A DNA stretch of 64,000 nucleotides, taken from NCBI GenBank assembly GCA_023525975.1, contig JAKNSE010000034.1, positions 3,038,001 through 3,102,000 of the forward strand, given 5' to 3'. Source of the DNA: Smallanthus sonchifolius. Taxonomy: Eukaryota > Streptophyta > Magnoliopsida > Asterales > Asteraceae. Position numbers and translations under genes: made by a program. Position 1 is the first letter of the stretch. Each line of letters opens with the position of its first letter. The notes beneath the pieces were generated by a model. It saw only the letters and a program-made list of their open reading frames with translations. It was not told the origin of the DNA and made no database searches. Below are positions 12,260-23,715 of this stretch, piece after piece.

Positions 12260-12767
12260 TTTACATGTTTACTTGTCTGCATTCCACGTGTTTTTATTTT
12301 TTTTTATTAAATTAATTTACGTGTTTACTTGTCTGCATTCCACGTTTTGTCTGCCCATCCCACCATCTGTTCTCTTTAACCCTAGGAACCTTAAGATCTA
12401 TCTCAGCAAACGTATGCGATTCAGATAGCGATCATCTCACGCCACCATCGCCTACCAAAAGTATGCGATTCCGACCGTTATCGGGAAGCTTTGCAATCGT
12501 GTTTTGCTTGATTGATCCAGAGCAGGCAACCTTTAGGTATTGTACTTTTTTATTTTGAAAATAGCCATTAACTTGATAGTTATGTGCTTTTAAATGTTTA
12601 GTTGCTTATGAAATCATGTTCATTGATGAGAGTAAGCAATTTGTGAACAGTGAATTTATGTTTTATTGACTCCTTTCTGTTAGATGGACTGACAGGACTG
12701 ATTAAGATGAAGAACCTATTCTCATGTGAAATTTGGGGGTATATATTGATTATTATTAATGTTGATA
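12260..12767. other. Spacer with a 26-30 bp direct duplication
   Basis: Two copies of GTTTACTTGTCTGCATTCCA lie about 53 bp apart (about 12266-12290 and 12320-12345), next to the Helitron end. The part at 12360-12540 (TCTTTAACCCTAGG onward) looks like a leader or exon by composition, but no protein was recognised. Confidence 0.35.
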
Positions 12768-12845
12768 GATAACAATGAGGTGTTGAAGGCTTTGTGTACA
12801 GAATCTGGTTGGATTGTTCTTCCTCATGGCGCCAGATTTCACAAG
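12768..12845 (+). pseudogene. BZR1/BES1-like exon fragment
   Basis: The frame reads DNNEVLKALCTESGWIVLPH and continues GARFHK. It matches the DNA-binding domain of BZR1/BES1 brassinosteroid transcription factors and BZR1-type beta-amylases, where DNNEVLKALC..AGW.V..DG..YR is conserved. A GT follows at 12846. The usual upstream basic RRRWKERE-type helix is not found next to it, and nothing downstream continues the family. It is therefore an isolated fragment with substitutions at conserved positions, probably non-functional. Confidence 0.6.
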
Positions 12846-13251
12846 GTACGACCGAAATTGGGCTACTTCAAAATTTGATTTTTATTTGACTTTTAGTCAA
12901 ATTTTGGTGATTTTGCAATGCCATGCCCTTTCGATGAATTTGTGTTCTTTTATAGATTTATGATATTTTTGTGTTAATTTTTTGAAAAAAATGTGTGAAT
13001 CTACCTTCTAAGATCTTGATAATTGAAGACGGTTTGTTTTAATTGCCCAAGTGTGTAACAGATTTCGCTAGGTTTGACTGAAGGTCGTGGGTCTGGATTT
13101 GGACGGGTGACCCGAGAAGAGCAATACAGAAAACAAAAAAAAAGAAAAACTCGGAACAAATATGAGTTGACCCAGCAAAGAAAAACAAACATAACCTACC
13201 TGTTTATTTATTTATTAAATCTTTGACCCATTAATGAATATAAACATATTC

Positions 13252-13800
13252 AGGCCAGGGCTTTTGCAATTTACAACGTTATGAGGTGGCAAGTCTTCTT
13301 ACTTTTCAACACTACACTTACAATACCATTACAGTAGTTGTCTGTTTAATACAAGGTATTATTACTGCTTCATGTGTAAGTTATCGAATGTTGAATTGAT
13401 ATAGTTCTTTATGGCAGTAAATGTTTTTTTGTACTGTATGGTTAAATGATGATATTGGAAAATGGAATAAATCAATATTTCCCCATATTTGCAGATATGT
13501 GAAGCCACCAATTTTTACACTGTGTGTTGGAAATGCATGGGGAGAGGCTGCTGATGCAAGGGGGAACTGCTCAGCCAAACCCTCTTCAACCAGCATGATA
13601 AAACAGGAAGACATATTCAAATAAAAAAATGAAACAGGTCATTTTTATACACATGCCTGACTATTAAAACCATTTCTCCAACATTATTAACATGTGATAA
13701 TGTTTTCTGATGATCTTGCGGCCAATTTGAAGATTTCAGGTTAAACAACTGATGTTGAGACTATGAGAAGAGAAATAAAGATTATGAAAACTGAATTAGT
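13252..13800 (+). pseudogene. ClpR1-like (plastid Clp protease subunit) gene remnant
   Basis: Plastid ClpR1 is a non-catalytic subunit of the Clp protease core. Three pieces in order match it: AFAIYNVMR ending at 13285 with a GT donor; YVKPPIFTLCVGNAWGEAAD and onward from 13495 after a CAG acceptor; and, near 13727-13800, RFQG followed by TTDVETMRREIKIMKTEL. Breaks are visible. The segment after GEAA lacks several residues of the usual LLLAAGAKG stretch. The frame is lost one base after RFQ, and TAA replaces an expected Gln codon. The N-terminal and C-terminal parts are absent. Identity is sound; function is not expected. Confidence 0.8.
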
Positions 13801-13864
13801 ATATACGTGAGTTATGTGTTTTTCTTCTCCGCATACTAATTAGTTGCCATAATTTAACTGGTAG

Positions 13865-14585
13865 GTGCTCAACACGTTCACATGGTTGGTGCCGTTTCGC
13901 TTCTATGCCCTCGACCACAAGCAACTGAACCGTCCAGGTTGACATGGTTCTCAACAACAGGTGAATAAAAAACTAATCTGTCATAAAAATATCTATTTTT
14001 TAAAATCTCAAGAGCCCAGGTCATTCACTTCAATATGTTAATATCCATTTTTATGTTAAGATCCATTTTAGGTGTATTCTATTTGAATTTTGGTCTGCTA
14101 AGTTCCATTAATAATTTTACTAAAAGATTCTCTTTCACTGCAGGATCGCTTCAGTTAGGCTTAATAGCGGCAACAACTTCTTCTAATCCAAACATAGAGC
14201 AACTAAACAATATTGTTGAAAGGTAACAAGCCTTTACCCTTTGCTTTAGTGTTATACAAATACATTAGTAGTAGCTATGTAATATATTTATTACACTAAT
14301 CAGGTTGAATATAAAAAGGATACTAAAAATACAACAAATAGATTCGGTACGTTGATCAGGTATCAAAAGAGAGAGATTTGCTTTTATCTAGAGAATTAGT
14401 CATTAAAAGTTCTTCGGCTGATTAATTGTGATTTTACTGTTCTACTGTTTTTTTCCCTTTGTCTTTTGTGTGTTTGTTCGGTTGATAATTTCATCGTTGT
14501 AATAAGCTGCTGATATGCGTGTTTGGTTAACAGGTCAAAACCTTTTATCGGAAGCCATGGGTCGCTAACAACAAGCTATGACTGA
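13865..14585 (+). pseudogene. Unidentified three-exon coding fragment
   Basis: Three pieces with proper AG/GT borders splice in compatible phases: 13865-13960, 14144-14222 and 14534-14585 (ending TGA). They give about 75 residues including MVGAVSLLCPRPQATEPSRL, then LQLGLIAATTSSNPNIEQLN, then KPFIGSHGSLTTSYD. Phase agreement across two introns argues for a genuine ancestral gene, but I do not recognise the protein. It follows the ClpR1 remnant in the same orientation and may be part of one captured set. No start codon was identified. Confidence 0.4.
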
Positions 14586-15248
14586 TTCACTTTAGGCTTA
14601 AAGAAAATGCCAAATAGGGAAGTTGGGCTGCAATTTTTCCTGAATAGATGTTTATTCTATTTGTGCTTATTAACATTTTATACTCTAAAAGATTGACTTG
14701 ATCAACCGTTCAATGTTAGGTTCCGGGTCCCGTTACACCTCTTTCCTCCGACTCTCATTCATCAACAATTGATCACCAGCAACCAATAGGATTCTCGGCA
14801 AACAAAAGAGACTTTCCGTGAAGAGCTGAATTAGAAGTCCAATTTTAACTTTTTGGAAGTGAAATGAATTAGCCACTTTGATGTTTTTTTTCTCATTCAA
14901 ATAGCTTTTGGTTATGGTTACCATTGTGTGGCTTTGATAGATTATGTTCTTTTCCTTTGTTTTTTAATTTGCGTTTTGATAATTTGTATCGTATCCGTAA
15001 TTTCATACGCCGGATCGTAGCATAATGGAGGACTGGGTTAAGCCCACTAGTTAATAATGGAGATAAATAATATTTTCCTCTTCAAATTGATTGCTCAGTG
15101 TTCCAATTATCGGGTTGTTGCAATTTTCATGTATATATACATCTTAATATCACCAATACAAATATCAAAACTTTCCTTTATTTTTTTAAAAGGCAAATTT
15201 TTTAATACTATGGTAGTAAGACTTGAACCCATAACTTCTTAAATTTTA
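14586..15248. other. Intergenic stretch, no gene recognised
   Basis: Mostly AT-rich sequence. At 15030-15050 GGGTTAAGCCCACTAG followed by T could be a weak Helitron-type 3' end for the fragment set upstream. The hairpin is short, so this is only a hint. Confidence 0.25.
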
Positions 15249-16098
15249 GAGTCTGTTTGGTTCACAGAATCCAGTGAAATAAAATCATGTTTGGTTGACA
15301 GTAATGAAATTTGAATTGGAATTTTTTCAAACATTCATGGGATTTTCAAATTCCTTCAACTTGTCGATGGAATTTACAACATTCCAATGGAATGTACAAA
15401 GATTACAAAAATGCCCTCTGTTTTTCCTTCGACTTATCACCCACGTTCTTCATCCATTATCTAGACAATTTCTTCCATGTTTACGAAAAACCACAAATTT
15501 GTGTTCGGTCATTACAAAACAGAAAGCATCTGAGCAAAGTGAATTCAATTACAAAACAAATTACCAATTTCCTTTCATCCCATGGTTCTTCTTCCTAATT
15601 CTCCTGGGATACTTTCAACACAATTTCAAGAATTAAATAACTTTAGCAGTTGATAACAACAAAGAATAATGAAGGTCTGACGACCAACAAATAACATTTA
15701 TAAAGAACGAACAATGATGAAACCGGTAAGAGTTCTTCGTCATTGATGAAGAAGAAGATGATATGAAGAACAAACTGAACCCGCCAAATCGATTAGAGTT
15801 GCAGCAAACATCACCGTCTAATTGGAGGTGCAACCAACATTAGCGATGAAGATGGTGTGATAGCTTGACGGAACCGGTGGAAGTCTTCATCGTAGAAGGA
15901 TTAGGGCAAGTGATGCACGAAATTGGGTTAGATACTAGGGAGGGTAATTTGGTAATTTAGTCTTTTACACATTCTTATTCCTTTACTAATTTTAAAAACA
16001 AACACCATGTTAATTTTTGTTGGAATTAATTCATTTTTCTTTAAATTTTAATTTAAATTCTAATTCTTTTAAAAAATATTCTGAGAATCAAACGCCCC
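15249..16098. mobile_element. Harbinger-type non-autonomous element
   Basis: The 850-bp element has imperfect terminal inverted repeats of about 23 bases (GAGTCTGTTTGGTTCACAG at the left; CTGAGAATCAAACGCCCC at the right). TTA duplications lie at 15246-15248 and 16099-16101. The 3-bp TTA target and size fit PIF/Harbinger-like elements. Internal frames are not recognisable as transposase. Confidence 0.65.
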
Positions 16099-16101
16099 TT
16101 A

Positions 16102-16660
16102 ATGTTTTAAGAGAATTTTCCTTTACAATTGGACCAGTAACCCAATGACATCAAAACTTTCCTTGTTGGCCGTTAAAAATACAATAATTCCTACACAAAT
16201 GACAAAACAAACATACATATAAAATCATCTTTACACAAATACCAAAATCTTACTACATATAAAATATCATCCTACACAAATATTGTATGGTAAAAAAAAA
16301 TTTAATATACACTACACAAAGCACAATTCTTCCTACACATAACACAAGTTTCGAATAGGGAAAAACTTAGATGGAAAATATTAATTATAAATATTCAATA
16401 AACTAGAAATTCATAAATTGACATATTGGATAATCAAATTAAATTTCATTTATGATATGAATAATTGAAAACAGTAACCGATTTTGTTGGTGATATACGG
16501 GAGAAAATCATGGTAATTTTGGTATATTTTGAACTAAAAGTCCTACACCTATTATAAGGCTATAATTTGACAAAAATACACCGTCATTAAAAAAATTATA
16601 CTTCCAATAGTTATTCATATCCATTGATTACATTAAATCTATCTTTTTTTTATATTGTAA
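16102..16660. other. AT-rich spacer with short CCTACACAAAT-type repeats
   Basis: Several short motifs of the form CTACACAAATA recur between 16190 and 16340. No gene is seen. Confidence 0.3.
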
Positions 16661-16661
16661 A

Positions 16662-17025
16662 ATGTTATTTTCATCCATGTGGTTTGAACATTTTAACAAT
16701 TTTAATTCAAAAACTTTTTTTTAGTTTTTTCGTCCCTGACTTTTCAAAATCTAGTCATTTTCATCCATCTGAAAAACTCCGTTTACATTTTAACGTTAAA
16801 TAAGGGACAATTTGATCTTTTTAAAAATCTTTCTTGAATGCCATAGAGAGTATAAGGCAACTAAAAAGACTAAATTGCCCATAATTTAATATTAAAATGT
16901 AGACGGAGTTAGATAGGTGAATGAAAATAACTAGATTTTAAAAACTCAGGAACAAAAAACTAAAAAAAAAATGTTTTTAAATAAAAGTGGCTAAAATGTT
17001 AAACACGGGGATGAAAATGACACTT
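16662..17025. mobile_element. Foldback element with ~150-bp inverted arms
   Basis: The left arm (TGTTATTTTCATCCATGTGG onward) and right arm (ending GGGGATGAAAATGACA) are inverted copies over roughly 150 bases each, with mismatches, around a short centre near 16830-16870. Target duplications are unclear because of T-rich flanks. Long arms suggest a Mutator-like foldback MITE; this is an inference. Confidence 0.6.
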
Positions 17026-17263
17026 TTTTTCTTTTTTTATAAGTATTTTTATTGAAAAGATAATAATGATGTAAACGTTACCGTTTGAAACAAAGTTCCG
17101 AACAAATTCTTTAAGAAACCGTCGAAGGATGCCTTGAGAACCCAACAGACTTGTTTGCTCTGACAACAGACCAGACCTTCTCGCCTATATCATATCCAAC
17201 AGGTTTGGCATTTGATAATTTTGATCGAATCTCGATTTATTTAGCAACAGTGATTTTGGAAGT

Positions 17264-18190
17264 ATGGGGAAGCCAAAGACACGGTGGACATCGGAGGAAG
17301 AAACGGCCCTTTTCGCCGGAGTAAACAAGTACGGTACCGGAAAATGGAAGGACATCCTCACCGACAAAGAATTTGCTCATTGCCTAATCAAACGATCCAA
17401 TGTCGATCTCAAGGTTTATATATATTTGCTACATTTTGCAATTACCTTTACAAATGAAATGGTTTTAATACTAACCACCTGTAAACATCAATGAACAAGA
17501 TCTAGCTTGAGAACCAGAAATTCTTAACAAATGGGCTTTTTTTGTTTTCCTTGTGTTCTTGATATATCATTACACATATGTAATTTTGCATTCTAAGTTT
17601 TGGTATATAGATTAGATTCAGCATGAATATGGCACATAAGATAAGTGGTATATATTAACTGTACTAACAGTTGCATTTTCAGGATAAGTGGCGTAACTTA
17701 AGTTGTAACACGTCAAACGACGAGCCCCCCGCATAAGCAAACTGCAGTGTTTAGGTATGTTTTTCTATTAAATGTGTATGTTTTTTTATCAAATTGTTGA
17801 TTTAATTAGTTTTTCATCGAGTTTATAAATTTACAACAAGATCACATCATGTCATTTACCTATTATATACATGTAACAGTCAGATATGGAGAATGGTAAG
17901 AGCTGCAGGATCAAGTAGGCTATTCCAAATAATCATTATAATCTCAATAGTTACAATGTTAAGACTTGGAATACAAACACAGTGGAAGCTGCCTCTTATG
18001 TGGACAATATTAAAGTTCTTATGGCTGGAAGTTTACTACACTATGCCGAGAAAGCTTGTAAAGAGGTGGAAGGACTTGAAAAGGTTTCTGAAGAGAGTGC
18101 GGCAATTCTACAAATGGCTGGAGAGCTTTAACGAAAAGGTAAATTACATGGAACATGTTGAATGTAACTTTATGGATATCTTGTTTTAAA
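17264..18190 (+). pseudogene. TRB/SMH-type Myb (telobox-binding) gene, degenerate
   Basis: Exon 1 (17264-17413) encodes MGKPKTRWTSEEETALFAGV followed by NKYGTGKWKDIL and SNVDLK. Exon 2 starts at 17683 with DKWRNLS. Together these make the N-terminal Myb domain with the VDLKDKWRN signature of telomere-repeat-binding TRB/SMH proteins. The frame stops at 17734-17736 inside exon 2, whose splice donor is about 18 bases further on. A later segment (about 17930-18135) carries a helical stretch, TVEAASYVDNIKVLMAGSLL then EVEGLEKVSEESAAILQMAG, resembling a C-terminal coiled coil. It is out of frame and ends TAA. No central H1/H5-like domain was seen. Either a decayed gene or one producing a Myb-only peptide of 67 residues. 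Confidence 0.6.
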
Positions 18191-18249
18191 CATGACTGTA
18201 TATATTTTTGTTCAATTTTGCAGGTTAAGTTTCACAGGATGGTATAGGT

Positions 18250-19027
18250 TTGCTGGATTGTATGCAGGAACGTTTTAGGAGATTAGGCGCCATGCAGATT
18301 CGTTTTTGTCCACGATAAATGCCAATGTTTTGTTGTTGTGTTGTCTGGAGCTTCTTGTATTAATTTTTTTCGTCAAAATATGTTATTTAAACTTGTAGTT
18401 GTTTGTTTAGATAAGGCCTAATTGATGGAGTTCAATGGTATTTTCTGGATCAGGCAAATGATTCTCAGGGTATAATTTTTATCAAGTTATTTTTTATTAA
18501 ATTTATGTTTGAGAAAATATGTCATATCAAACTAAATAGCTGATCGTCTTCCAATGAAATAAAGAAAGTTGTTCTTCGTTATATTTTTTTTACCTGTTCT
18601 TTATGCGGTTTTATCTTCTCATTAAGATTGTTCACGAGTCAGTTAAAGCTGAAACCAACCAAACCGGTCATTTGGTTTGAGGATTAGAAACTACTTCTTC
18701 AACGCTGTTTAAGATGTGTAAAATTATGCAGATTTAATTACCAGAATGCTAATTTTACTAAGCAAGATTTAATTATAGGGGCAGAAATTTGTGAAGTTTT
18801 AAATAACTATCTATTTTTTAAAGTGAACAAATATTTCAGGACAAATTTAAATTGAATGTGAACTGACTTTGGGATGGAGAGAGTATATAATAGCTATTAA
18901 AAGGATGTCAGTATGTAAAAAGGATTAACCTAATACAATTCTCCTATGTTGGTGTATAAAATCACTCTGCAGATAACAGGATAAAACACAACAAATGGTG
19001 TAAAAGTAAATATAAAATAATACAATT
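18250..19027. other. Intergenic stretch, no gene recognised
   Basis: AT-rich sequence with no sustained frame and no clear repeat ends. Confidence 0.3.
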
Positions 19028-19735
19028 CTAACATATTAATAAGAAACTGTTCTCACTATCAGTCATTGAGTTGTTCATTGTGGAATCGGAAATATTTCCA
19101 CATGTTTCAGTGTTTTCTGAATCCCAAATGTCCTTGTTTTCCCTCATCAACGCCACGAAAAACAGATGAATATTTAGTTTCCTCATCGAGATCAACGCCG
19201 CTATGAAGGTGAATGCCCAACTCAACATGCCAAGAATGAGCTGAAACTCATTTGCTACCCCATCCCCGGTTACAGGTACATTCTGCCCATATCAATAAAA
19301 AAAAAAAAAAACACATCATCCAGCATGCTTACTAGTTAAATACTCTATATTAAGATAACTCAAGATGGTCTGCCACTGAATGAATATAGAGTTACTAAAA
19401 ACAGAAACATACAAACAAACCTTTGCGACAATTTGTCTTTTGATGGTATGATTAAAGTTCTAGAACGGATTTTGTTAACAGAACCTGAAATAATTTTCTG
19501 TTCTCAAGAAGAACCACAGAACAGCCAAAATGATCAAATACAAAACTAATCAAAACGCCTAGGTTCATGCAACATTTAAGAAGATACCAAAATCATTTTC
19601 TGCGTTTATGGCACCAGAAAACCCTGAGCAAAGAAAAGGTTAAAACAATGAGAATGAAAGTTTGACTGAGCCAGAAAAGTCAACCTGCTGTGGCCATTTT
19701 GTTAATCCGCCAAGAACTGGATAGACTGAAAGTAA
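19028..19735 (-). CDS. 3' part of an unidentified membrane-protein gene
   Basis: On the minus strand a terminal exon at 19282-19028 follows an AG acceptor and encodes 84 residues plus stop, beginning NVPVTGDGVANEFQLILGML. It continues with a hydrophobic, probably membrane-spanning segment (LSWAFTFIAALISM, then LFFVALM) and a Ser/Asn-rich polar tail ending SENSFLLIC. An upstream exon at 19735-19685, with AG and GT borders and phase 0, encodes LLSVYPVLGGLTKWPQQ. Both phases agree. I do not recognise the family. Further 5' exons were not found before repeats begin near 19800, so the gene may be truncated. Reality as a coding gene is moderately supported. Confidence 0.4.
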
Positions 19736-19799
19736 CTGACAAAATACAAAAAGGGGCATTGTAACATAAATTTCCATTTTGAAAGAATGAAGTATATCC

Positions 19800-20340
19800 T
19801 AGGTAGACCTGAAGAGGGGCGGGAGATTTCAAAAGAGAAGATCTAGGTAATCTATTTTTTTAATATTACTCCTTTTCATTTAGCATTAATATTTCATTTT
19901 ATTTATCTTATTTTACAAGATATTACAAGTCAACTATTTTTAAAATTTCTAATCAGGTTAGCATATTTAGTAATGTAATTTTTTTTAATAAATTGAATTA
20001 TGTAATTGAAAAAAAAATTGATTAAGGAACGTCATGATATACCGTAATTTTTTAGTAATTTGATTAATGTATTTTTATTTTTATTAATGAAATATTATGT
20101 TTTATTAGTTAAATAAATATAAAAAAATATTTAATTATCACACCACCACAATCACTTGGGTATACCACTTGCCAAGTGATGGATGGTGTGATAATGAAGG
20201 TAGTGACGTGGCGCCACGTGACGTGCACTTTATTATCACACCACACCACAATCACACGGGTATAGCCCTTGCTCTAACCAAATATGATTTTTGATGGAAT
20301 TCATTTCCATTCCTACGAATTTCGTAAACCAAACGGACCC
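19800..20340. mobile_element. Remnants of Harbinger-type MITEs
   Basis: The stretch 20130-20277 holds inverted pieces such as TATCACACCACCACAATCAC and ATCACACGGGTATAGCCC around GTGACGTGGCGCCACGTGAC. It ends CTTGCTC followed by TAA, like the termini of the element at 51359. A second TIR-like end (CGTAAACCAAACGGACCC then TTA) lies at about 20325-20342. Complete boundaries were not resolved. Confidence 0.45.
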
Positions 20341-20399
20341 TTAGTTGTGAGATAAACAACTAACCGTCTTACTCTTAATGAGAAAAATAGACTTTGTTC

Positions 20400-21374
20400 C
20401 TAGGCTCTAATTTGGGGAAATTTCATTAAAACGCCCCAAACCGAGTAGTCTCATAGCTGGCACAAAACATTAAAAACATAGTTCTTAAACCCTGAATCAT
20501 TCAAAACATAACATAAGTCTTATCATTACAATAATCCATGCAAATTTAAAATGTTAAATAGTTCATTGTTCATAAATCGAGGATGTCAGTCTTTTCAGCA
20601 GTCATCCCGATATCCCATGCATCCAAGCCCTCTAGACTCCTCTCATTCATTCCATTTACTAACCTGAGGTGCATGCTAAAAGTAAGATATACTAAGTGGG
20701 TTCTATCTTTACTTTAGTAAATAAACACTTCATCGTTTTCTTTCAAAAACAGTTTAAATATGAAAATAGTAAAAGTTTGTCATTCAAAACATTCTGATTC
20801 CCTAAATGGGGACCCTCTCATTCTTCAATTTATTTAAAACGTTCAGGCTAGCTTTCTTTTTCAAAACATTCACATTCATATAAACATTTATGCTAGCTAT
20901 TCTTTCATTCCTTCTCTTTATTATCATCAAGTGAACAAGCACTCGAATGATATCATTGTGTCATTACCGCCCCAAGTCCCGGAGGCTTGGTCCGTTGTAC
21001 TTGACGAATGCAAGACTCCTCTGTTGCTTGTACAAAACTCCTATGTTGCTTGTCCGAATACAAGTCTCCTATGTTGCTTGTACAAGACTTTTCTTTCATT
21101 CTTTCTTCAGCCCAGGGATAAAATGCACATTTAGTAATTCACACACATACATGTTACCACACAATAAAATACATTAACACATTTATAAACAATTGCATAT
21201 ATTATAATCTAAGTTAATAACACATAATTGTCATAAACATTGCTAAAAGCGTCGTTCTTTCTTTTCATTCACAAAGAATGCAATTCAGCCCCAAAATTTA
21301 AAGAAAATGGACAATAGGAACTCATCAATTATGTTCTTACTCTAAGTTTCCTTAACTGTTTGGACTAGGCAGAG
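20400..21374. mobile_element. Probable Gypsy-type LTR fragment with short tandem repeats
   Basis: The layout (GGATGTCAGTCTT near 20580, many CATTC/AAAACATT tracts, then a repeat block) resembles that of the solo LTR at 54956-56940. At about 20985-21090 a roughly 30-bp unit containing CTCCTATGTTGCTTGT recurs three to four times. Ends are not defined. Confidence 0.4.
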
Positions 21375-22091
21375 TGTTAGAAATCTGTAGTAATCAACAA
21401 GTGAAAACTTTCAGTATTTATCTAGTGTAGCAACTAGTATCTTTAAACACTAGTGTCTTCAGATAGTGTCGCCTGGTGACAGTGCCGTCAGGGGCGGTGT
21501 CGTTAGATCAGTGTCACCCTGACTTTCGTTAAGGACTTAGTGTTGTGTTCTTAGTCGTTCTCAGTGTCTCCATTTGTCTTTGGTGACACTCTTAGTGTCG
21601 CCAGAGAATGACACGTGTCTTTGGTAACAATCTTTGGTGACACTCAAGCATAATACTACGACGCCACTTCAACAACAACAAGAAAGCATGAAGAACGAGC
21701 AAGAAGTAAGAATGATCAAGACCCGTGTAGTTTGATCGGGGAAGAGAGCAAGAGAAGCATGATCTAATTAGAATTAAGGGGAAATATTGGAAGATAACCC
21801 TAATTAGTTTGATTGTGAAAGTTAAAGGGGGTGAAACGTAAAATATTAAAAGATAGAGTTGGTTTATTTTGTATGTTTATTTAGCATGACAAGAACACTA
21901 ATGTTTATTTTCTTTCCTAATTTTAGTCTAATTAGGTGTCTTGGTGAGTAAGTTAGAATTTTAATATAAACAAAGGATTAAGGTCTATGTAATAAGTGTG
22001 CAAAGTTATTCGATAAAAAGAAGTCGTGGTCTTGGTTTGATCACAAAAAACCGATTGTTCGAGTATTGTTTTTTGGGTCTGATTTCCAACA
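21375..22091. mobile_element. Solo LTR or LTR fragment
   Basis: The stretch starts TGTTAGAAATC and ends GATTTCCAACA, an inverted-terminus TG...CA pair typical of LTRs. It is 717 bp with repeated GTGTC/TGTCG motifs inside. No matching 5-bp flanks and no primer-binding site follow, so it may be a fragment. Confidence 0.5.
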
Positions 22092-23715
22092 ATGAAAAGA
22101 GTAACGATACTCTAAAATTTCCTTTGACTGAATTTATTAAGAAGAAATGTTAAGTTTCATTGTTTGAGTCAAAGGAATTTAAAGTAAATTCAGTACAATT
22201 TTAATTTGAAATTCAACAGACAAATTATATCTTGCATTTCATCTGTCTCTAAATTCAACGAATTGTTTGAAACAAATGTCCCTACCTTGACTAGTGCACT
22301 TTATCTAATCAATTTAAAATCGGATGTTAGCTTATAAAACGAAAAGAATCCAATTTAGTACGTACTCCAATAGTTTGGCAAAATTGAAGAGTATAGTTTG
22401 GACGCGTACGGAGACCAGACAAGTGAACTTTCAAGTGCTGCGACCATGATGACTTTTCATTTTTGCACCCTCAACTTATGTTAAGCCTGCTGCTTTGGTT
22501 TCTCCTAATTCCTTTATTATGCACCCATACTTTTAGGTTTATAATAACTACTACGGTTTATGACATTTAGTTTCAAAGCACAAATGTTTGGTCCACATTT
22601 ATTTATGAATCTTCAATATCATTGATGAACACAAAATCATGGATTTTTAAGATACTTCGCTTCAACTAATCTAACAATAATAATAATTTTAAAGATAAAA
22701 CTATTAACGGCGTTGAATCCTTATTAATTAAATATTTACGTGGTCAAAGGGTTAATGGTAAGCCTAGTAAAACAGGTGGGTCAGGTTGGTTGGTAACCAG
22801 TCAAAACCTGCTTGGATCAAAATGGGTCATTTAAGAAAACTATTATTAACTTTGTTTGGGTCAGAATACGTTCAGTTTTTTAAATTGTCACTATAGAAAA
22901 AAATGGGTTCACCCATTATATGTTTTTATGATAGCAACGGTGTTGGCAGCTGACGAAGACGATAGTTGTTGGCTGATTTGAATCCACTTTAATCTAGCAA
23001 GTTTTAAGAATGACTCATTTTGACTCGTTCCGATTAAAGTTAATTCAAATAAACTTTAATGTATATTTCTTTACCTAAATTAATATTTTTGAAAATTGAG
23101 TCATAAACAATCCTTAGACCCACTTGAGTTTCGCAATAACGATTTAAAAAAAGAAAAACTTTGTAGAATAATAATCAAGTTTCAAGTTTGTTTCAATTAA
23201 GTCATTCATACTTTTTTGTCCCAATTAGGTCACTTAACTTTGAGTGGATGTTTCAATACTATGTTTTTTACCTGCATAGCGGTTAACATGTCTATGTGAC
23301 ATTATTCCTTGGCAATAATGATTTAAATAATTATAAAATATGGGAGAAAACGAAGGATCGTTAAAAAGTATAATGATAGTTGAAAGATAACCATGACACA
23401 TTTCACTTTGTGCAATAATGATTTAGAAAAGTGAAATGAGTGTTTATAATACTATTACATATAAATGGTTGTTTTTTTCTAATAAAAGAGGAGACAAATT
23501 GTACACCAATATAATTCCTTCCTTATGGTATACTTTAATTAATTTGAGGGGAGGGTGTACACATCACCTTGTTTCATAAAAAGCATGTCACTCCCCCTCC
23601 GTTCATAATACCTTTGCCTTTACCACTCTGTTCCCTTTCACCGGGCCAATTTTCATTCTCACATCCGTCTCCATCAATCTTCAATTTTCTCCCAAATTCA
23701 CTCCTCATATCAACA
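22092..23715. other. Intergenic stretch and promoter side of the BIG GRAIN 1-like gene
   Basis: No gene is seen up to about 23550. From 23160 to 23420 sequences such as GCAATAATGATTTA recur and suggest a degraded element. The last 150 bases before 23716 are C/T-rich (CACTCCCCCTCCG, CTTTCACCGG), as expected for a leader. The frame stays open upstream to 23569, but the C/T-rich codons there do not resemble the family. Confidence 0.35.

Noticed and set aside
23569..23715. N-terminal extension of the BIG GRAIN 1-like protein from an earlier ATG
   Set aside because: The 49 extra codons are C/T-rich leader-like and unlike the family start, which fits the ATG at 23716.
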